DNA of 64,000 nt from Nitrobacter vulgaris (GCF_031453995.1 NZ_JAVDPZ010000007.1:62001-126000); one strand, 5' to 3'. Numbered from the stretch's first letter, positions 1 to 8,822 are shown. Notes: generated from the sequence alone by a model not told the origin. A program made the numbers and translations.

Positions 1-302
1 ATCAGTGTGGTCGCGCCGCGCACGCCGATGAGTTGCGAGCCTTTGGCAAGTTGCAGCGGTCCGGTGCGGTAGACGCCGGGGGGCAGCGCGAGCGGCGCGT
101 TGGCGCGGGTCGCCTCATCGATCGCCCGTTGCAGCGCGCGGGTCTGGTCGCCGGTTGCGTTGGGCCGTACGCCATAATGAGTGGCGTCGCGCCCGAGCGT
201 CGATGTCAGCGGAGCCGCACGGACTGCATCCGCCGGCATCGCCACTGCACCGGCGACGCCTGCGGCGGAAGCTCCGAGGATATGGCGGCGATCGATATCC
301 AT
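1..302 (-). CDS. TIGR03808-type Tat-exported repeat protein (N-terminal part)
   Basis: Only the first 100 codons are inside the window; the gene runs off the left edge. The protein starts MDIDRRHILGASAAGVAGAV, a twin-arginine signal with the RR pair at residues 5-6, a short hydrophobic stretch and a likely cleavage after about residue 30. The mature part begins with a segment (YGVRPNATGDQTRALQRAI) typical of the entry to a pectate-lyase-like right-handed beta helix. This matches what I recall of the TIGR03808 family of twin-arginine-exported repeat proteins in Rhizobiales. An exported beta-helix protein of unknown substrate is the most that can be said. The ATG at 302 is the first that includes the whole Tat motif. 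Confidence 0.72.
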   Translation of the reverse strand, partial: MDIDRRHILGASAAGVAGAVAMPADAVRAAPLTSTLGRDATHYGVRPNATGDQTRALQRAIDEATRANAPLALPPGVYRTGPLQLAKGSQLIGVRGATTL

Positions 303-415
303 GGATTATTGATCCTCTGAAGCCAAAGCAAACGCCTTACGTCTGGATGTAACCCGGAAAATGGGGATGACGGCTGGCGTGTGACGCCGAAGGTGAGCGA
401 TTGTTGGCGACAGGG

Positions 416-1678
416 TTAATGCGGTGGCGTCGGGACCATTGGATTGTGCGGCACGAACAATCGTCCGCGCTCGACGACGACGACCACGACGAAAGCGGCG
501 ATTGTGCAAAGGAAAGCGCCGGTCGCGAACGGCAGCATGGTGCCGTTGAAATCCTGCCCGATCAGGGCGCCGACGCCGCTGCCTAACAACGTTGTGATCG
601 AGCCGAACAGGGATGATGCGGTTCCCGCGATATGGCCTTGCGGTTCCATCGCGAGCGCGGTGAAGTTCGAGAACATCAGCCCGAAAGCAAACATCGTGCC
701 GATCGCGAACATCATATAGATCGGAAACGACAGCCAGCCCTGCCACGCGGTGAGCAGCGTCAGCGCTGCGATCACCACCGATCCCGTCAGAGCGCCGTGC
801 GAGATCACCCGCATGCCGAACCGGCCGACAACGCGCGCATTCAGGAAACCCGCCGCGGCAAGGCCGGTGGCGATGGCGGCGAAGGCGAGCGGAAAAGAGT
901 CGCCGAGACCGTAGATTCCGGTGAAGATCTGCTGTGAGCAGAACACATAGGCGAACAACACGCTCTGGATGCCGCCGGCGGCGAGTGCATATCCAATGGT
1001 CTGCCGGTTGGTGACAGTCTGGCGGAATGCGTCGAACACGCTTGCAGCGGTCAGCGGCTTGCGTCCCGCGGCCGGCAGGGTCTCCGGCAATCGGATTGCG
1101 CACCACGCCAGGGCGAGCAAACCGTAGGCGGTCAGCACCACGAAGATGCCGCGCCACTCTGCGAACAGCAGAATCGCTTGACCGAGTGACGGCGCAAGGA
1201 TGGGCACCGAGATGAAAATCATCATCGCCAGCGACATCACGCTCGCCATGCGCCGTCCAGCGTAGCAGTCGCGCACGATCGAGGTGGCGATGACGCGGGC
1301 GGCCGAACTTCCAACCCCCTGCAGCACCCGCGCCAGCAGCATCATTTCAAACGAGGATGCGATCACCGACAACAGGCCCGCGGCGCTGTAGAGCAGCATT
1401 CCACCGATCAGGATCGGACGGCGGCCGAACCGGTCAGACAGCGGCCCCATGATGAACTGGCCTGCGCCGAAGCCGGCCAGATACACCGAGATCACGGCCT
1501 GGACGTGGTTGGGATTGGCGATCCCATAGGCATTGCCGACGTCCGGCATCGCCGGCAACATCATGTCTGTCGCAATTGGGTTGAGCGCCATGATGCAGGC
1601 GACGAGGGCGACAAACTCAGGAAACCCTCTCGGCTGATGGGCTTGTGATACCCACCCGTCCATATCGGTGTCGGTCAT
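416..1678 (-). CDS. MFS multidrug efflux transporter, Bcr/CflA type
   Basis: A 420-residue protein with about twelve hydrophobic segments, the size and pattern of Bcr/CflA drug:proton antiporters in the inner membrane. Diagnostic pieces are the N-terminal segment with DMMLPAMPD (first helix), the loop motif GPLSDRFGRRPILIGG (MFS motif A) and, in helix 4-5, RVLQGVGSSAARVIATSIVRD, which is characteristic of this drug-resistance subfamily. The ATG at 1678 is preferred because the alternative 28 codons upstream (1762) encode a polar, Cys/Arg-rich stretch unlike a transporter N-terminus. It lies downstream of pcp on the same strand, about 117 bp away. The substrate cannot be predicted. Confidence 0.88.
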   Translation of the reverse strand: MTDTDMDGWVSQAHQPRGFPEFVALVACIMALNPIATDMMLPAMPDVGNAYGIANPNHVQAVISVYLAGFGAGQFIMGPLSDRFGRRPILIGGMLLYSAAGLLSVIASSFEMMLLARVLQGVGSSAARVIATSIVRDCYAGRRMASVMSLAMMIFISVPILAPSLGQAILLFAEWRGIFVVLTAYGLLALAWCAIRLPETLPAAGRKPLTAASVFDAFRQTVTNRQTIGYALAAGGIQSVLFAYVFCSQQIFTGIYGLGDSFPLAFAAIATGLAAAGFLNARVVGRFGMRVISHGALTGSVVIAALTLLTAWQGWLSFPIYMMFAIGTMFAFGLMFSNFTALAMEPQGHIAGTASSLFGSITTLLGSGVGALIGQDFNGTMLPFATGAFLCTIAAFVVVVVVERGRLFVPHNPMVPTPPH

Positions 1679-1795
1679 CGATTTGTCTCGGGAGATCGGT
1701 AAGCAGCCATATCGATGCCGCTGTTGCGCTGCACAATGCCTGTTTCGGACATGGCTGTCCATCGCCGAACGCAGGGGACCATGAGTTTTCGAGAT

Positions 1796-2431
1796 TTACG
1801 CGCGGCGTACCTCCTTCACTAGCTCCAGCAATATAGCCTCGCCGGCATCGGCCAGATGCTCCAGCGTAATGCCGCCGGGGATGCGAGCCGAGCCGTCGCG
1901 CCTCAGCGGTGGAACATGAATGAATGCAGCGAGGCGCGGTCCCGTTTGATGATCGGCGGCCTCGATGGCGCGCCAGCAGAGGTAATTGCAAACATAGCTG
2001 CCGGCATCGCGCGAGGCGCGGGCGTCGATGCCGGTCAGGCGTGCCGCGCGCAGCAGCCTGAAAACATGCGGTCCGAACGCACGCGCATTCGCCGTGCCTG
2101 CGATCGAGCCCTTACGAACCCGCGCTCCGCGCCGGTCCGGCCAGATCGTGGTTATCGCGTTTCGCGCGCGGGTTTCGATCCGCAGCCAGGGTGTGCGCGC
2201 CGCAAGGCCGAACATCAAGAGCGCGTGCGGACGATGCGTTGCAAGAAGCTGCGGCAGTTCAAGATCCACCGTGGCGTATGCGACATCAAAGACGTCGGTC
2301 GTGATCGTGACGTCGCTCAGCGCGGGTCGACGCAGCTTTGCGAGTCGTTCGACCAGCGGTGGTGTTGGGTTGAACGGCGCGCCAGGAAACGGGCCGAAGC
2401 CGGTGATGAGGATGCGGAGACCTTTGCTCAT
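1796..2431 (-). CDS. pcp: Pyroglutamyl peptidase I (peptidase C15)
   Basis: 211 residues, the usual length of C15 peptidases, which remove N-terminal pyroglutamate from peptides in the cytoplasm. The N-terminus ILITGFGPFPGAPFNPT is the family signature. The catalytic triad is visible as Glu86 (in LRIETRARN), Cys148 (in AGSYVCNYLC) and His172 (in FIHVPP). It follows meaB on the same strand across a short palindromic spacer (2450-2482). The enzyme appears complete. Within the family it could be an annotation-level homologue with relaxed specificity, but all three catalytic residues are in place. Confidence 0.88.
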   Translation of the reverse strand: MSKGLRILITGFGPFPGAPFNPTPPLVERLAKLRRPALSDVTITTDVFDVAYATVDLELPQLLATHRPHALLMFGLAARTPWLRIETRARNAITTIWPDRRGARVRKGSIAGTANARAFGPHVFRLLRAARLTGIDARASRDAGSYVCNYLCWRAIEAADHQTGPRLAAFIHVPPLRRDGSARIPGGITLEHLADAGEAILLELVKEVRRA

Positions 2432-2449
2432 TCCAAACTGGGTCCATTT

Positions 2450-2482
2450 GCTCTTTTCCCTCTTCCCTGCGGGAGAGGGTAA
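2450..2482. repeat. Palindromic REP-like spacer (CCCTCTTCCC type)
   Basis: Between meaB and pcp lies an imperfect inverted repeat, CCCTCTTCCC then GCGGGAGAGGG, with a run of T/A on the pcp side. Such CCCTCTCCC palindromes are common dispersed extragenic repeats in proteobacteria; on the minus strand this one could also act as a weak terminator or mRNA stabiliser between the two genes. Confidence 0.5.
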
Positions 2483-2486
2483 TCCG

Positions 2487-3467
2487 TCATCTCAGCAGTT
2501 CCGCGATCTGACTCGCCCCCAGTCCCGGCGTGAGACGACCTTCGGCGACCGCGGTCTCGGTCGCCTTCACTTTTGCGCGCATCGAAGGATCGTTGCGCAG
2601 GCGCGCCGTCATGCGATCCTCGAACATCGACCACATCCACTTCACCTGTTGCAGGCTGCGCCGCTGCGTGAACTCGCCGGACGCGTTCATCGCGGCGCGG
2701 TGCTCGACGATTGTCTGCCACAGCTCCGGGATGCCTGATCCGGTCAGCCCCGAGTACGTCACGACCGGCGGAGACCAATGCTGCGAGCGGGGCGCGAGAA
2801 TTTTTAGCGCGGAACGGTAGGACGCGGCCGCGGCATTGGCGCGCGGCAGATTATCGCCGTCGGCCTTGTTGATCGCGATCATATCGGCGAGCTCAACAAT
2901 GCCCTTCTTGATGCCTTGCAATTCGTCGCCGGCGCCGGGCAGCATCAAAGCGAGGAAGAAATCCGTCATGTCGTACACGGCGGTTTCGGACTGTCCGATT
3001 CCCACCGTCTCCACCAGGATCACGTCGAAGCCCGCCGCTTCGCACAAAAGCATCGCTTCGCGCGTCCTCGCCGCAACACCCCCTAGCGTTCCCGCGGCAG
3101 GCGAGGGCCGGATGTAGGCCGCCTCGCATGCCGCCAGTCGCGCCATCCGTGTCTTGTCGCCCAAAATCGAGCCCCCGCTGCGCACCGAGGACGGATCAAC
3201 CGCCAGCACCGCGATCCGGTGGCCACGCGCGATCAGGTCCATGCCGAGCGCGTCAATGGTGGTGGATTTGCCGACGCCGGGTGAGCCAGTGATGCCGACG
3301 CGAAGGGCATTGCCGGTCGCTGGCAGAAGTTCCTGCACCAGTTCGCGCGCGGTGGCCTCGTGATCGGCGCGGCGGCTTTCGATCAGGGTGATGGCACGCG
3401 CCAGCGCTGCGCGATTGCCGGCGCGGATGTTGGCGGCGAGGAGCTCGGGATTTCCGGCTACGTTCAT
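2487..3467 (-). CDS. meaB: MeaB-type GTPase, methylmalonyl-CoA mutase chaperone
   Basis: 326 residues of the MeaB/ArgK G3E GTPase family. Walker A is GITGSPGVGKST (about residues 58-69), followed by the family segments VLAVDPSS and LGDKTRM, the switch region VETVGIGQSE, and the specificity motif NKAD. MeaB proteins bind methylmalonyl-CoA mutase and use GTP to gate loading and rescue of the adenosylcobalamin cofactor. Both mutase subunits are encoded upstream on the same strand, which supports that role directly. It is separated from the large subunit gene by a two-gene toxin-antitoxin pair (3477-4173). Confidence 0.93.
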   Translation of the reverse strand: MNVAGNPELLAANIRAGNRAALARAITLIESRRADHEATARELVQELLPATGNALRVGITGSPGVGKSTTIDALGMDLIARGHRIAVLAVDPSSVRSGGSILGDKTRMARLAACEAAYIRPSPAAGTLGGVAARTREAMLLCEAAGFDVILVETVGIGQSETAVYDMTDFFLALMLPGAGDELQGIKKGIVELADMIAINKADGDNLPRANAAAASYRSALKILAPRSQHWSPPVVTYSGLTGSGIPELWQTIVEHRAAMNASGEFTQRRSLQQVKWMWSMFEDRMTARLRNDPSMRAKVKATETAVAEGRLTPGLGASQIAELLR

Positions 3468-3476
3468 CCCGCGAGT

Positions 3477-3875
3477 CTATTCGCCCGGTATGAAGCGATT
3501 GGGAATGCGTCGGTGCGGCAACATTTCAAACATCCGGTTTCGCACGATGGAGGAGAAATCCACTACGCGCTCCAACGAATCAAGATCGTCTGTGTAAATC
3601 GCCCATAAAACGTCGAGGTCTATTCGATGATAGACATGGCGGATAAAGTTGCCGAGATCAGCAACTTGCCGCCACGGAATATCCCGGTGTTCACTCTTCC
3701 AGTTTTCGGGAATGTGACGCGATGCCTCGCTGAGTATTTCAAGGAATCGTTCGAATGCTGCACGTGTTGCCATATCTGTGGCGACAGCATCGGGAGTCTT
3801 GTCGATTAACAGCTTCCTGATTTCCAGAATTGCATTCTTCATATCCATCAGGCGCCAATAAGTCCGGTCAGTCAT
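3477..3875 (-). CDS. hepT: HepT-like (DUF86) toxin of a type VII toxin-antitoxin pair
   Basis: About 132 residues from the ATG at 3875 (an alternative ATG four codons upstream is at 3887). The protein is helical with a C-terminal half containing WRQVADLGNFIRHVYHRID, matching the HEPN-like DUF86 family in which an R-x4-6-H-x-Y motif forms the active site. Here HVY is intact but the arginine usually at the start of the motif aligns with Gly, a variation I believe is frequent in GN-type members of the family. The start overlaps the stop of the upstream nucleotidyltransferase by 8 bp, the standard MntA-HepT arrangement. HepT homologues are RNases or tRNA-targeting toxins neutralised by the partner. 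Confidence 0.78.
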   Translation of the reverse strand: MTDRTYWRLMDMKNAILEIRKLLIDKTPDAVATDMATRAAFERFLEILSEASRHIPENWKSEHRDIPWRQVADLGNFIRHVYHRIDLDVLWAIYTDDLDSLERVVDFSSIVRNRMFEMLPHRRIPNRFIPGE

Positions 3876-4173
3876 TGAATACCTCAATGATTTCCGGTCG
3901 AATGGTATTTGCCAGTCCGGGCTCTAAGCTGCGCCGCATAAACATATTTGCGGAGAGGCCGAGTTCATCGCCGATGATATGCGATATACCGACAAGATCG
4001 ATTAACGAAAACTTCGTCTCGGGTTTGATATCGACGAGAACGTCAAGATCGCTATCGGGCCTGGGGTTGCCTCGTGCACGTGAACCGAAGATCGCTAGGC
4101 GGCTTATCCCACGCTCCCGGAGCCGTGGTTGAAGCCTTCTTAGGCTAAGGATAATTTCTTCGCGATCGATCAT
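3868..4173 (-). CDS. mntA: MntA-like minimal nucleotidyltransferase antitoxin
   Basis: 101 residues with the minimal nucleotidyltransferase fold. The GS-x10-D-x-D signature is present as FGSRARGNPRPDSDLDVLVD (about residues 29-48), giving both catalytic aspartates. Family members of this size paired with a DUF86 protein act as antitoxins by adenylylating the HepT toxin on its active-site tyrosine. The gene precedes hepT and overlaps it, and begins 37 bp downstream of the mutase large subunit stop, so the pair may be cotranscribed with the mutase operon. An internal ATG start for the partner and the overlap suggest translational coupling. Confidence 0.82.
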   Translation of the reverse strand: MIDREEIILSLRRLQPRLRERGISRLAIFGSRARGNPRPDSDLDVLVDIKPETKFSLIDLVGISHIIGDELGLSANMFMRRSLEPGLANTIRPEIIEVFND

Positions 4174-4210
4174 TCCACTCGTTTATCACGATTCCGTTGA
4201 ATCGTCTCCT

Positions 4211-6379
4211 TCACTCCGTCGCCGCGCTATGGCCGAGCTTCTCGGTGAGCTTGCGGATAAGGTCTTCGGCGGCGTCCGCGATCACCGTTCCGGGTGGGAA
4301 GATAGCCTCCGCGCCGGCCTGGTAGAGCGCATCGTAATCCTGCGGCGGCACCACGCCGCCGACGATGATCATGATGTCGTCGCGGCCCTGCTTTTTCAGT
4401 GCGGCCTTCAATTCCGGAACTGTCGTCAAGTGAGCGGCAGCGAGCGAGGACACGCCGAGAATGTGCACGTCGTTTTCGACCGCCTGCCGCGCGGCTTCTT
4501 CCGCTGTCGCAAACAACGGTCCGATATCGACGTCGAAGCCGATGTCGGCGAACGCGGAAGCGATTACTTTCTGGCCGCGATCGTGGCCGTCCTGGCCGAT
4601 CTTGGCGACGAGGATGCGCGGGCGGCGTCCCTCGGCCTCATCGAAGGCGTCGATGAGCGCCTGCACCTTTGAAACCTTGTCGGACATGGCGACAGCCTCG
4701 CGCTTGTAGACCCCGGCGATGGACCGGATTTCGGCGCGATGCCGGCCGAACACCTTCTCCATCGCGTCGGAAATTTCGCCGACGGTTGCCTTGGCGCGCG
4801 CCGCGTCGATGGCGAGCGCCAGCAGGTTGCCGTTGCCTTCGCCGGCCGAGCGCGTCAGCGCCGCGAGCGCGGCATCGACATCCTCCTGCCTGCGCTCGCT
4901 GCGCAACCGTTTCAGCTTCTCGATCTGCAAGCCCCGCACCGTCGAGTTGTCGATCCTGAGCACGTCGATTGGCGTCTCGTGTTCGGGCTTGTACTTGTTG
5001 ACGCCAATCACGACCTGCTTTCCGGTATCGATTCTGGCTTGCGTCCTGGCGGCCGCTTCCTCGATGCGTAGCTTTGGCACGCCGGCCTCTATCGCCTTTG
5101 CCATGCCGCCGAGTTCCTCGACTTCGCGAATGTGGCCCCAGGCCTTCATTGCGAGATCATGCGTGAGCCGTTCGACGTAATACGAGCCCCCCCAGGGATC
5201 GACGATGCGTGTGGTGCCGCTCTCCTGCTGCAGGAAAAGTTGGGTGTTGCGGGCGATGCGCGCGGAGAAGTCGGTCGGCAGGGCCAGGGCTTCGTCGAGT
5301 GCGTTGGTGTGCAGCGACTGGGTGTGACCTTGCGTCGCCGCCATCGCTTCGACCGCGGTGCGGATCACGTTGTTTAAGACATCCTGCGCGGTCAGCGACC
5401 AGCCGGAGGTCTGGCAATGGGTGCGCAAGGAGAGCGAGCGCGCATCTTTCGGATTGAACGGCTTCATGAGCTTGGCCCACAACAGCCGCGCGGCGCGCAT
5501 CTTGGCGACTTCCATGAAGAAGTTCATGCCGGTCGCCCAGAAGAACGACAGCCGCGGCGCGAACCGGTCGATGTCAAGGCCGGCCTTGAGGCCCGCCCGG
5601 ACATACTCGACGCCGTCGGCGAGCGTATAGGCGAGCTCGAGATCCTGCGTCGCGCCTGCTTCCTGCATGTGGTAGCCGGAGACCGAAATCGAATTGTACT
5701 TCGGCATCTTTTTTGAAGCGTAAGCGAAGATGTCGGAGACGATCCGCATCGAGGGCGCGGGCGGATAGATATAGGTGTTGCGCACCATGAATTCTTTGAG
5801 GATGTCGTTTTGAATGGTGCCCGAGAGTTTTTCCGCCGGCACGCCCTGTTCTTCGGCAGCTACAACGAACAGCGCGAGAATCGGCAGCACTGCGCCGTTC
5901 ATGGTCATCGACACGCTTATCCGGTCGAGCGGGATGCCGGCGAACAGTGTGCGCATGTCGTAGATGGAATCGATCGCCACGCCCGCCATGCCGACGTCGC
6001 CCGAAACGCGAGGATGATCCGAGTCGTAGCCGCGGTGGGTGGCGAGGTCGAATGCAACCGACAGCCCCTTTTGGCCGGCGGCAAGATTGCGGCGATAGAA
6101 GGCGTTGGAATCCTCCGCCGTCGAGAACCCGGCATACTGCCTGATGGTCCAGGGCTGGTTGACGTACATGGTCGGGTAGGGGCCGCGCAGGTAAGGCGCG
6201 ATGCCGGGCCATGTGTCAAGAAAGTCGATACCGACAAGATCGGCTTCGCTGTAGCTCGGTTTGACCGGGATGCCTTCTGGGGTCGGCCAGAATTCCGGAG
6301 ATGGTTCGAAGCTGCCAGCGACAAGAGGCGTAACCGGCGCGAACGCGACGTCGGCGAAATTGGGGATGCGGGTCATCAT
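4211..6379 (-). CDS. mutB: Methylmalonyl-CoA mutase, large (B12-binding) subunit
   Basis: 722 residues, full length for the alpha subunit that interconverts (R)-methylmalonyl-CoA and succinyl-CoA with adenosylcobalamin. The TIM-barrel part carries RQYAGFSTAEDSNAFYRRNL, FDLATHRGYDSDHPRV and SGYHMQEAGA. The C-terminal cobalamin-binding domain has the base-off/His-on motif DGHDRG with His599 as the lower axial ligand, followed by VDIGPLF and GVSSLAAAH. The start at 6379 lies 4 bp after the stop of a small GFA-like gene, which itself overlaps the small-subunit gene, so the three are one transcript. MeaB downstream supports the assignment. Function is propionyl-CoA or methylmalonyl-CoA catabolism, or the ethylmalonyl-CoA pathway. 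Confidence 0.96.
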   Translation of the reverse strand: MMTRIPNFADVAFAPVTPLVAGSFEPSPEFWPTPEGIPVKPSYSEADLVGIDFLDTWPGIAPYLRGPYPTMYVNQPWTIRQYAGFSTAEDSNAFYRRNLAAGQKGLSVAFDLATHRGYDSDHPRVSGDVGMAGVAIDSIYDMRTLFAGIPLDRISVSMTMNGAVLPILALFVVAAEEQGVPAEKLSGTIQNDILKEFMVRNTYIYPPAPSMRIVSDIFAYASKKMPKYNSISVSGYHMQEAGATQDLELAYTLADGVEYVRAGLKAGLDIDRFAPRLSFFWATGMNFFMEVAKMRAARLLWAKLMKPFNPKDARSLSLRTHCQTSGWSLTAQDVLNNVIRTAVEAMAATQGHTQSLHTNALDEALALPTDFSARIARNTQLFLQQESGTTRIVDPWGGSYYVERLTHDLAMKAWGHIREVEELGGMAKAIEAGVPKLRIEEAAARTQARIDTGKQVVIGVNKYKPEHETPIDVLRIDNSTVRGLQIEKLKRLRSERRQEDVDAALAALTRSAGEGNGNLLALAIDAARAKATVGEISDAMEKVFGRHRAEIRSIAGVYKREAVAMSDKVSKVQALIDAFDEAEGRRPRILVAKIGQDGHDRGQKVIASAFADIGFDVDIGPLFATAEEAARQAVENDVHILGVSSLAAAHLTTVPELKAALKKQGRDDIMIIVGGVVPPQDYDALYQAGAEAIFPPGTVIADAAEDLIRKLTEKLGHSAATE

Positions 6380-6382
6380 TAT

Positions 6383-6847
6383 TCAGTCTTGGTCCGGATG
6401 TTGGTGGCTGATGATGGTCGCCATCTTTTCCGGTCCGTAATTTTCGGTCGTGGTATGGCTCGGCAGGTTGACGATGGTCGCAATCCAGCCGAGCCGGGAC
6501 TCCGTTCCGTATTGCCCGGTTGGCATCAGCAGGTCGGGGCGGTCGAATGCGCCGGTCATGATCTCGATGCAAGGACCGCCGATGCGGCTGAAACCCAACG
6601 GTGTGCCGCAGGCGGCGCAGAAAGCACGCTCCGCGATGGAGGATGATCGAAACGTCGCCGGAGTACTCTTGGTCCAGCGAAAGTTCTCGCGCGGGATCTC
6701 GGCAAAAGACGCAAATGGCGCGCCGGCGGCTTTCTGGCACATGCGGCAGTGACAAATGCTGATGCGCACCGGGGGGGCCGTCAGCGCGAAGCGGATGGCG
6801 CCACACTGGCATCCGCCGGTCTGTGACGGTTTCATCTTCTCGGCCAT
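6383..6847 (-). CDS. GFA / CENP-V family zinc-binding protein
   Basis: 154 residues of the glutathione-dependent formaldehyde-activating enzyme (GFA, DUF636) fold. Zinc ligands are visible as GGCQCGAIRF near residue 13, CHCRMCQ near residue 33 and CAACGTPL near residue 78. Members range from formaldehyde-glutathione adduct enzymes to proteins of unknown function, so no reaction is claimed. The gene is wedged between the two mutase subunits: its start overlaps the small-subunit stop by 16 bp and its stop is 3 bp before the large-subunit start. That tight packing implies cotranscription and probably translational coupling. Whether it has any role in mutase function is unknown. Confidence 0.83.
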   Translation of the reverse strand: MAEKMKPSQTGGCQCGAIRFALTAPPVRISICHCRMCQKAAGAPFASFAEIPRENFRWTKSTPATFRSSSIAERAFCAACGTPLGFSRIGGPCIEIMTGAFDRPDLLMPTGQYGTESRLGWIATIVNLPSHTTTENYGPEKMATIISHQHPDQD

Positions 6848-8736
6848 GATCGCTCCAGTCGCTGCCAGACGTCGTTCAGCGCCGCCAACGCATTGGTCCC
6901 CGCGAAGATGAAATCGAACACGCCTGCCTGGCGCAAGGCGGGTTCCAGCTCGTTTGGTTGGCCCACCAGATAGATATGGCTTGCACCTGCGGCATGAAAG
7001 GCCTGCACCGCGAGAGCAGCCTGTTCAGCATAGACCTGATCCGAGGAGCACAGGCAGACCATTTGGGCTCCAGACACCTTGAAGGCTTCGGCGAGCGGAT
7101 CTTTTGCGTTCCCTCCGTTACCCGCCAACCCTGAATCGACCGCCTCGATGCCGCCGGCCTCGAAGAAGCTCCGGGCGAAGGTCACGCGGGCGGCGAAGTC
7201 GGCAGGGGCGCCGAGAGTGGCGAGGAAGATTTTCGGCCGCGCGCCGGTGGCCTTGAGCCAATCGTCGGAACGGTCGCGCAGCTTTTCGAAGGGGACAGCG
7301 AGCCGCATCGGCGCCAGCGCCTCGAAGATAATCCCTGCCTTGCCGCAAGGCTCGGGCGTGACCGGCCTGAGGTCGAGCACGTCGGCCGGCTTCTCATGCA
7401 GGTTAGGAAATTCGCTGGTGCCGGTGAGCACGTCGCGCCGTTTTGCGACGTTCATTTCGCGTGCAGCGCGCGTCATGGCAACGCTGCGCTGGATCAGGTT
7501 CTGTTCAAGTGCGGCGAAACCTCCGCCGGCTTTCTCAATGTCCTGAAACAGCGCCCAGCTCTTCTGACAAAGCTGCTGCGTCAAGGCTTCGATGCCGCCC
7601 GAGCCTGCCGCCGAATCTGCGACTTTGGCGAGGCTAGCTTCCTCTAGCAGGATGAGTTGCGTGTTTCGCGCTATACGTCGCGCGAAGTCATCGGGCAAGC
7701 CGAGTGCTTGCGTATGCGGGAGCACACAGACGCTGTCAGCGCCGCCGAGACCCGCCGAAAATGTTGCGACCGTGGCACGCAGCATATTCACGTAAGGGTC
7801 GCGCCGGGTCAGCATCCGCCATGCGGTTTCAGCGGCGATGAGCAAGGGCTTTGGCATGAGACCGCAAGCCTGCTCGACCCGCGCCCACAGGAGCCGTAGC
7901 GCGCGGAATTTGGCCAGAGTCAGGAGCTGGTCGGCATCGGCGCTGAGCCGAGCGTAGATCAGGCAGCGCGCTTCATCGAGGGCAATGCCGGCGCTTTCAA
8001 GAGCCCGAAGATAGGCCACCGCCGCCGCCAGGACGAAGGCAAGCTCCTGAGCTTCCGATCCGCCGGCGTCGTGGATCACACGGCCATCGGCGACAAAGAA
8101 TGGCCCCTTGAAGCCCCTGTCGGCGAGCACCTTAGCGGCATCCGTCACCGCCGGAACGATCTCAACCCACGCGCCCGTGCTCGATCCGGATGTCGCGCAG
8201 GCGCCAAGCGGATCGAAACCAAAGCGGATATCGCAAGTGGTCGGACTAATTCCCTTCGATCCGATGTAGTCGGCGATTTGGAATGCGACCGCGCGCGATT
8301 GCGGGCCGATCTGCAACTCCATGGAGATGCCTGCATCGAGAAAAACACCGTCCAGCACTTTGGCAACGGCTTCTGCGGTCGGCGGCAGTCCGAAGCCACG
8401 CGCGCCGTTGGCGCCCGCGAACACCAGCGTCAGGCCGCCAGCGCCGTTGTCGAGGTCATGCAGCGCCTGTGCGTTGGCCTGTGCGGGATCGGGATGATCG
8501 ATCCGCTGCATGATCTGCCATGGTGCCGCCGCCGCACGGCCGCCAATCGCTGACGCGCCTTTCGCCCGGGTATAGATCGGTTCGATCCTGAGACCGTCAT
8601 AGGTCTTTCCAACCAGCTTCTCGAAGGGGGTGCCCTTCAGCACGTCATCGACCAGCTTGCGCCAGTCGGCTACTGTAGCCGGCGCGAAATCGGCTGCCAG
8701 CGGCGGATTCATAAACTCGTCGGAAGCAGCGGGCAT
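6832..8736 (-). CDS. mutA: Methylmalonyl-CoA mutase, small subunit
   Basis: 634 residues related along its length to the large subunit but degenerate, as expected for the non-catalytic beta chain of the heterodimer. It keeps barrel segments (for example LPHTQALGLPDDFARRIARNTQLILLEEA) and a Rossmann-like C-terminal domain (PKIFLATLGAPADFAARVTFARSFFEAGGIEAVD) but lacks the DxHxxG cobalamin ligand motif. It is first in the mutase operon and about 150 bp downstream of folK, a gap that contains a dispersed palindromic repeat. The start MPAASDEFMNPPLAADF is plausible; the second Met is nine residues in. Confidence 0.93.
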   Translation of the reverse strand: MPAASDEFMNPPLAADFAPATVADWRKLVDDVLKGTPFEKLVGKTYDGLRIEPIYTRAKGASAIGGRAAAAPWQIMQRIDHPDPAQANAQALHDLDNGAGGLTLVFAGANGARGFGLPPTAEAVAKVLDGVFLDAGISMELQIGPQSRAVAFQIADYIGSKGISPTTCDIRFGFDPLGACATSGSSTGAWVEIVPAVTDAAKVLADRGFKGPFFVADGRVIHDAGGSEAQELAFVLAAAVAYLRALESAGIALDEARCLIYARLSADADQLLTLAKFRALRLLWARVEQACGLMPKPLLIAAETAWRMLTRRDPYVNMLRATVATFSAGLGGADSVCVLPHTQALGLPDDFARRIARNTQLILLEEASLAKVADSAAGSGGIEALTQQLCQKSWALFQDIEKAGGGFAALEQNLIQRSVAMTRAAREMNVAKRRDVLTGTSEFPNLHEKPADVLDLRPVTPEPCGKAGIIFEALAPMRLAVPFEKLRDRSDDWLKATGARPKIFLATLGAPADFAARVTFARSFFEAGGIEAVDSGLAGNGGNAKDPLAEAFKVSGAQMVCLCSSDQVYAEQAALAVQAFHAAGASHIYLVGQPNELEPALRQAGVFDFIFAGTNALAALNDVWQRLERSWPRR

Positions 8737-8762
8737 TCGTGCGCTCGTTTCCGGGAAAATCT

Positions 8763-8822
8763 ACAGCGTTTTCGAGCGAAGTGGATACCGGTTCGCGTGA
8801 AGAAACGCCTCAATCAGAAGCG
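8763..8822. repeat. Dispersed extragenic repeat, copy 1 (ACAGCGTTTTCGAGCGAAG type)
   Basis: The gap between folK and mutA holds a sequence beginning ACAGCGTTTTCGAGCGAAGT and continuing with CCGGTTCGCGTGAAGAAACG. Close relatives occur at 20024-20070 and 23903-23983 in this window. The GTTTTCGAGCGAA and TTCGCGTGAAGAAAACGC halves are roughly complementary, so the unit can fold. This resembles the short interspersed palindromes of Bradyrhizobium-group genomes. Confidence 0.7.

Noticed and set aside
306..1157. A 283-codon minus-strand frame overlapping the MFS gene
   Set aside because: Different reading frame of the transporter; Arg-rich product without hydrophobic segments.
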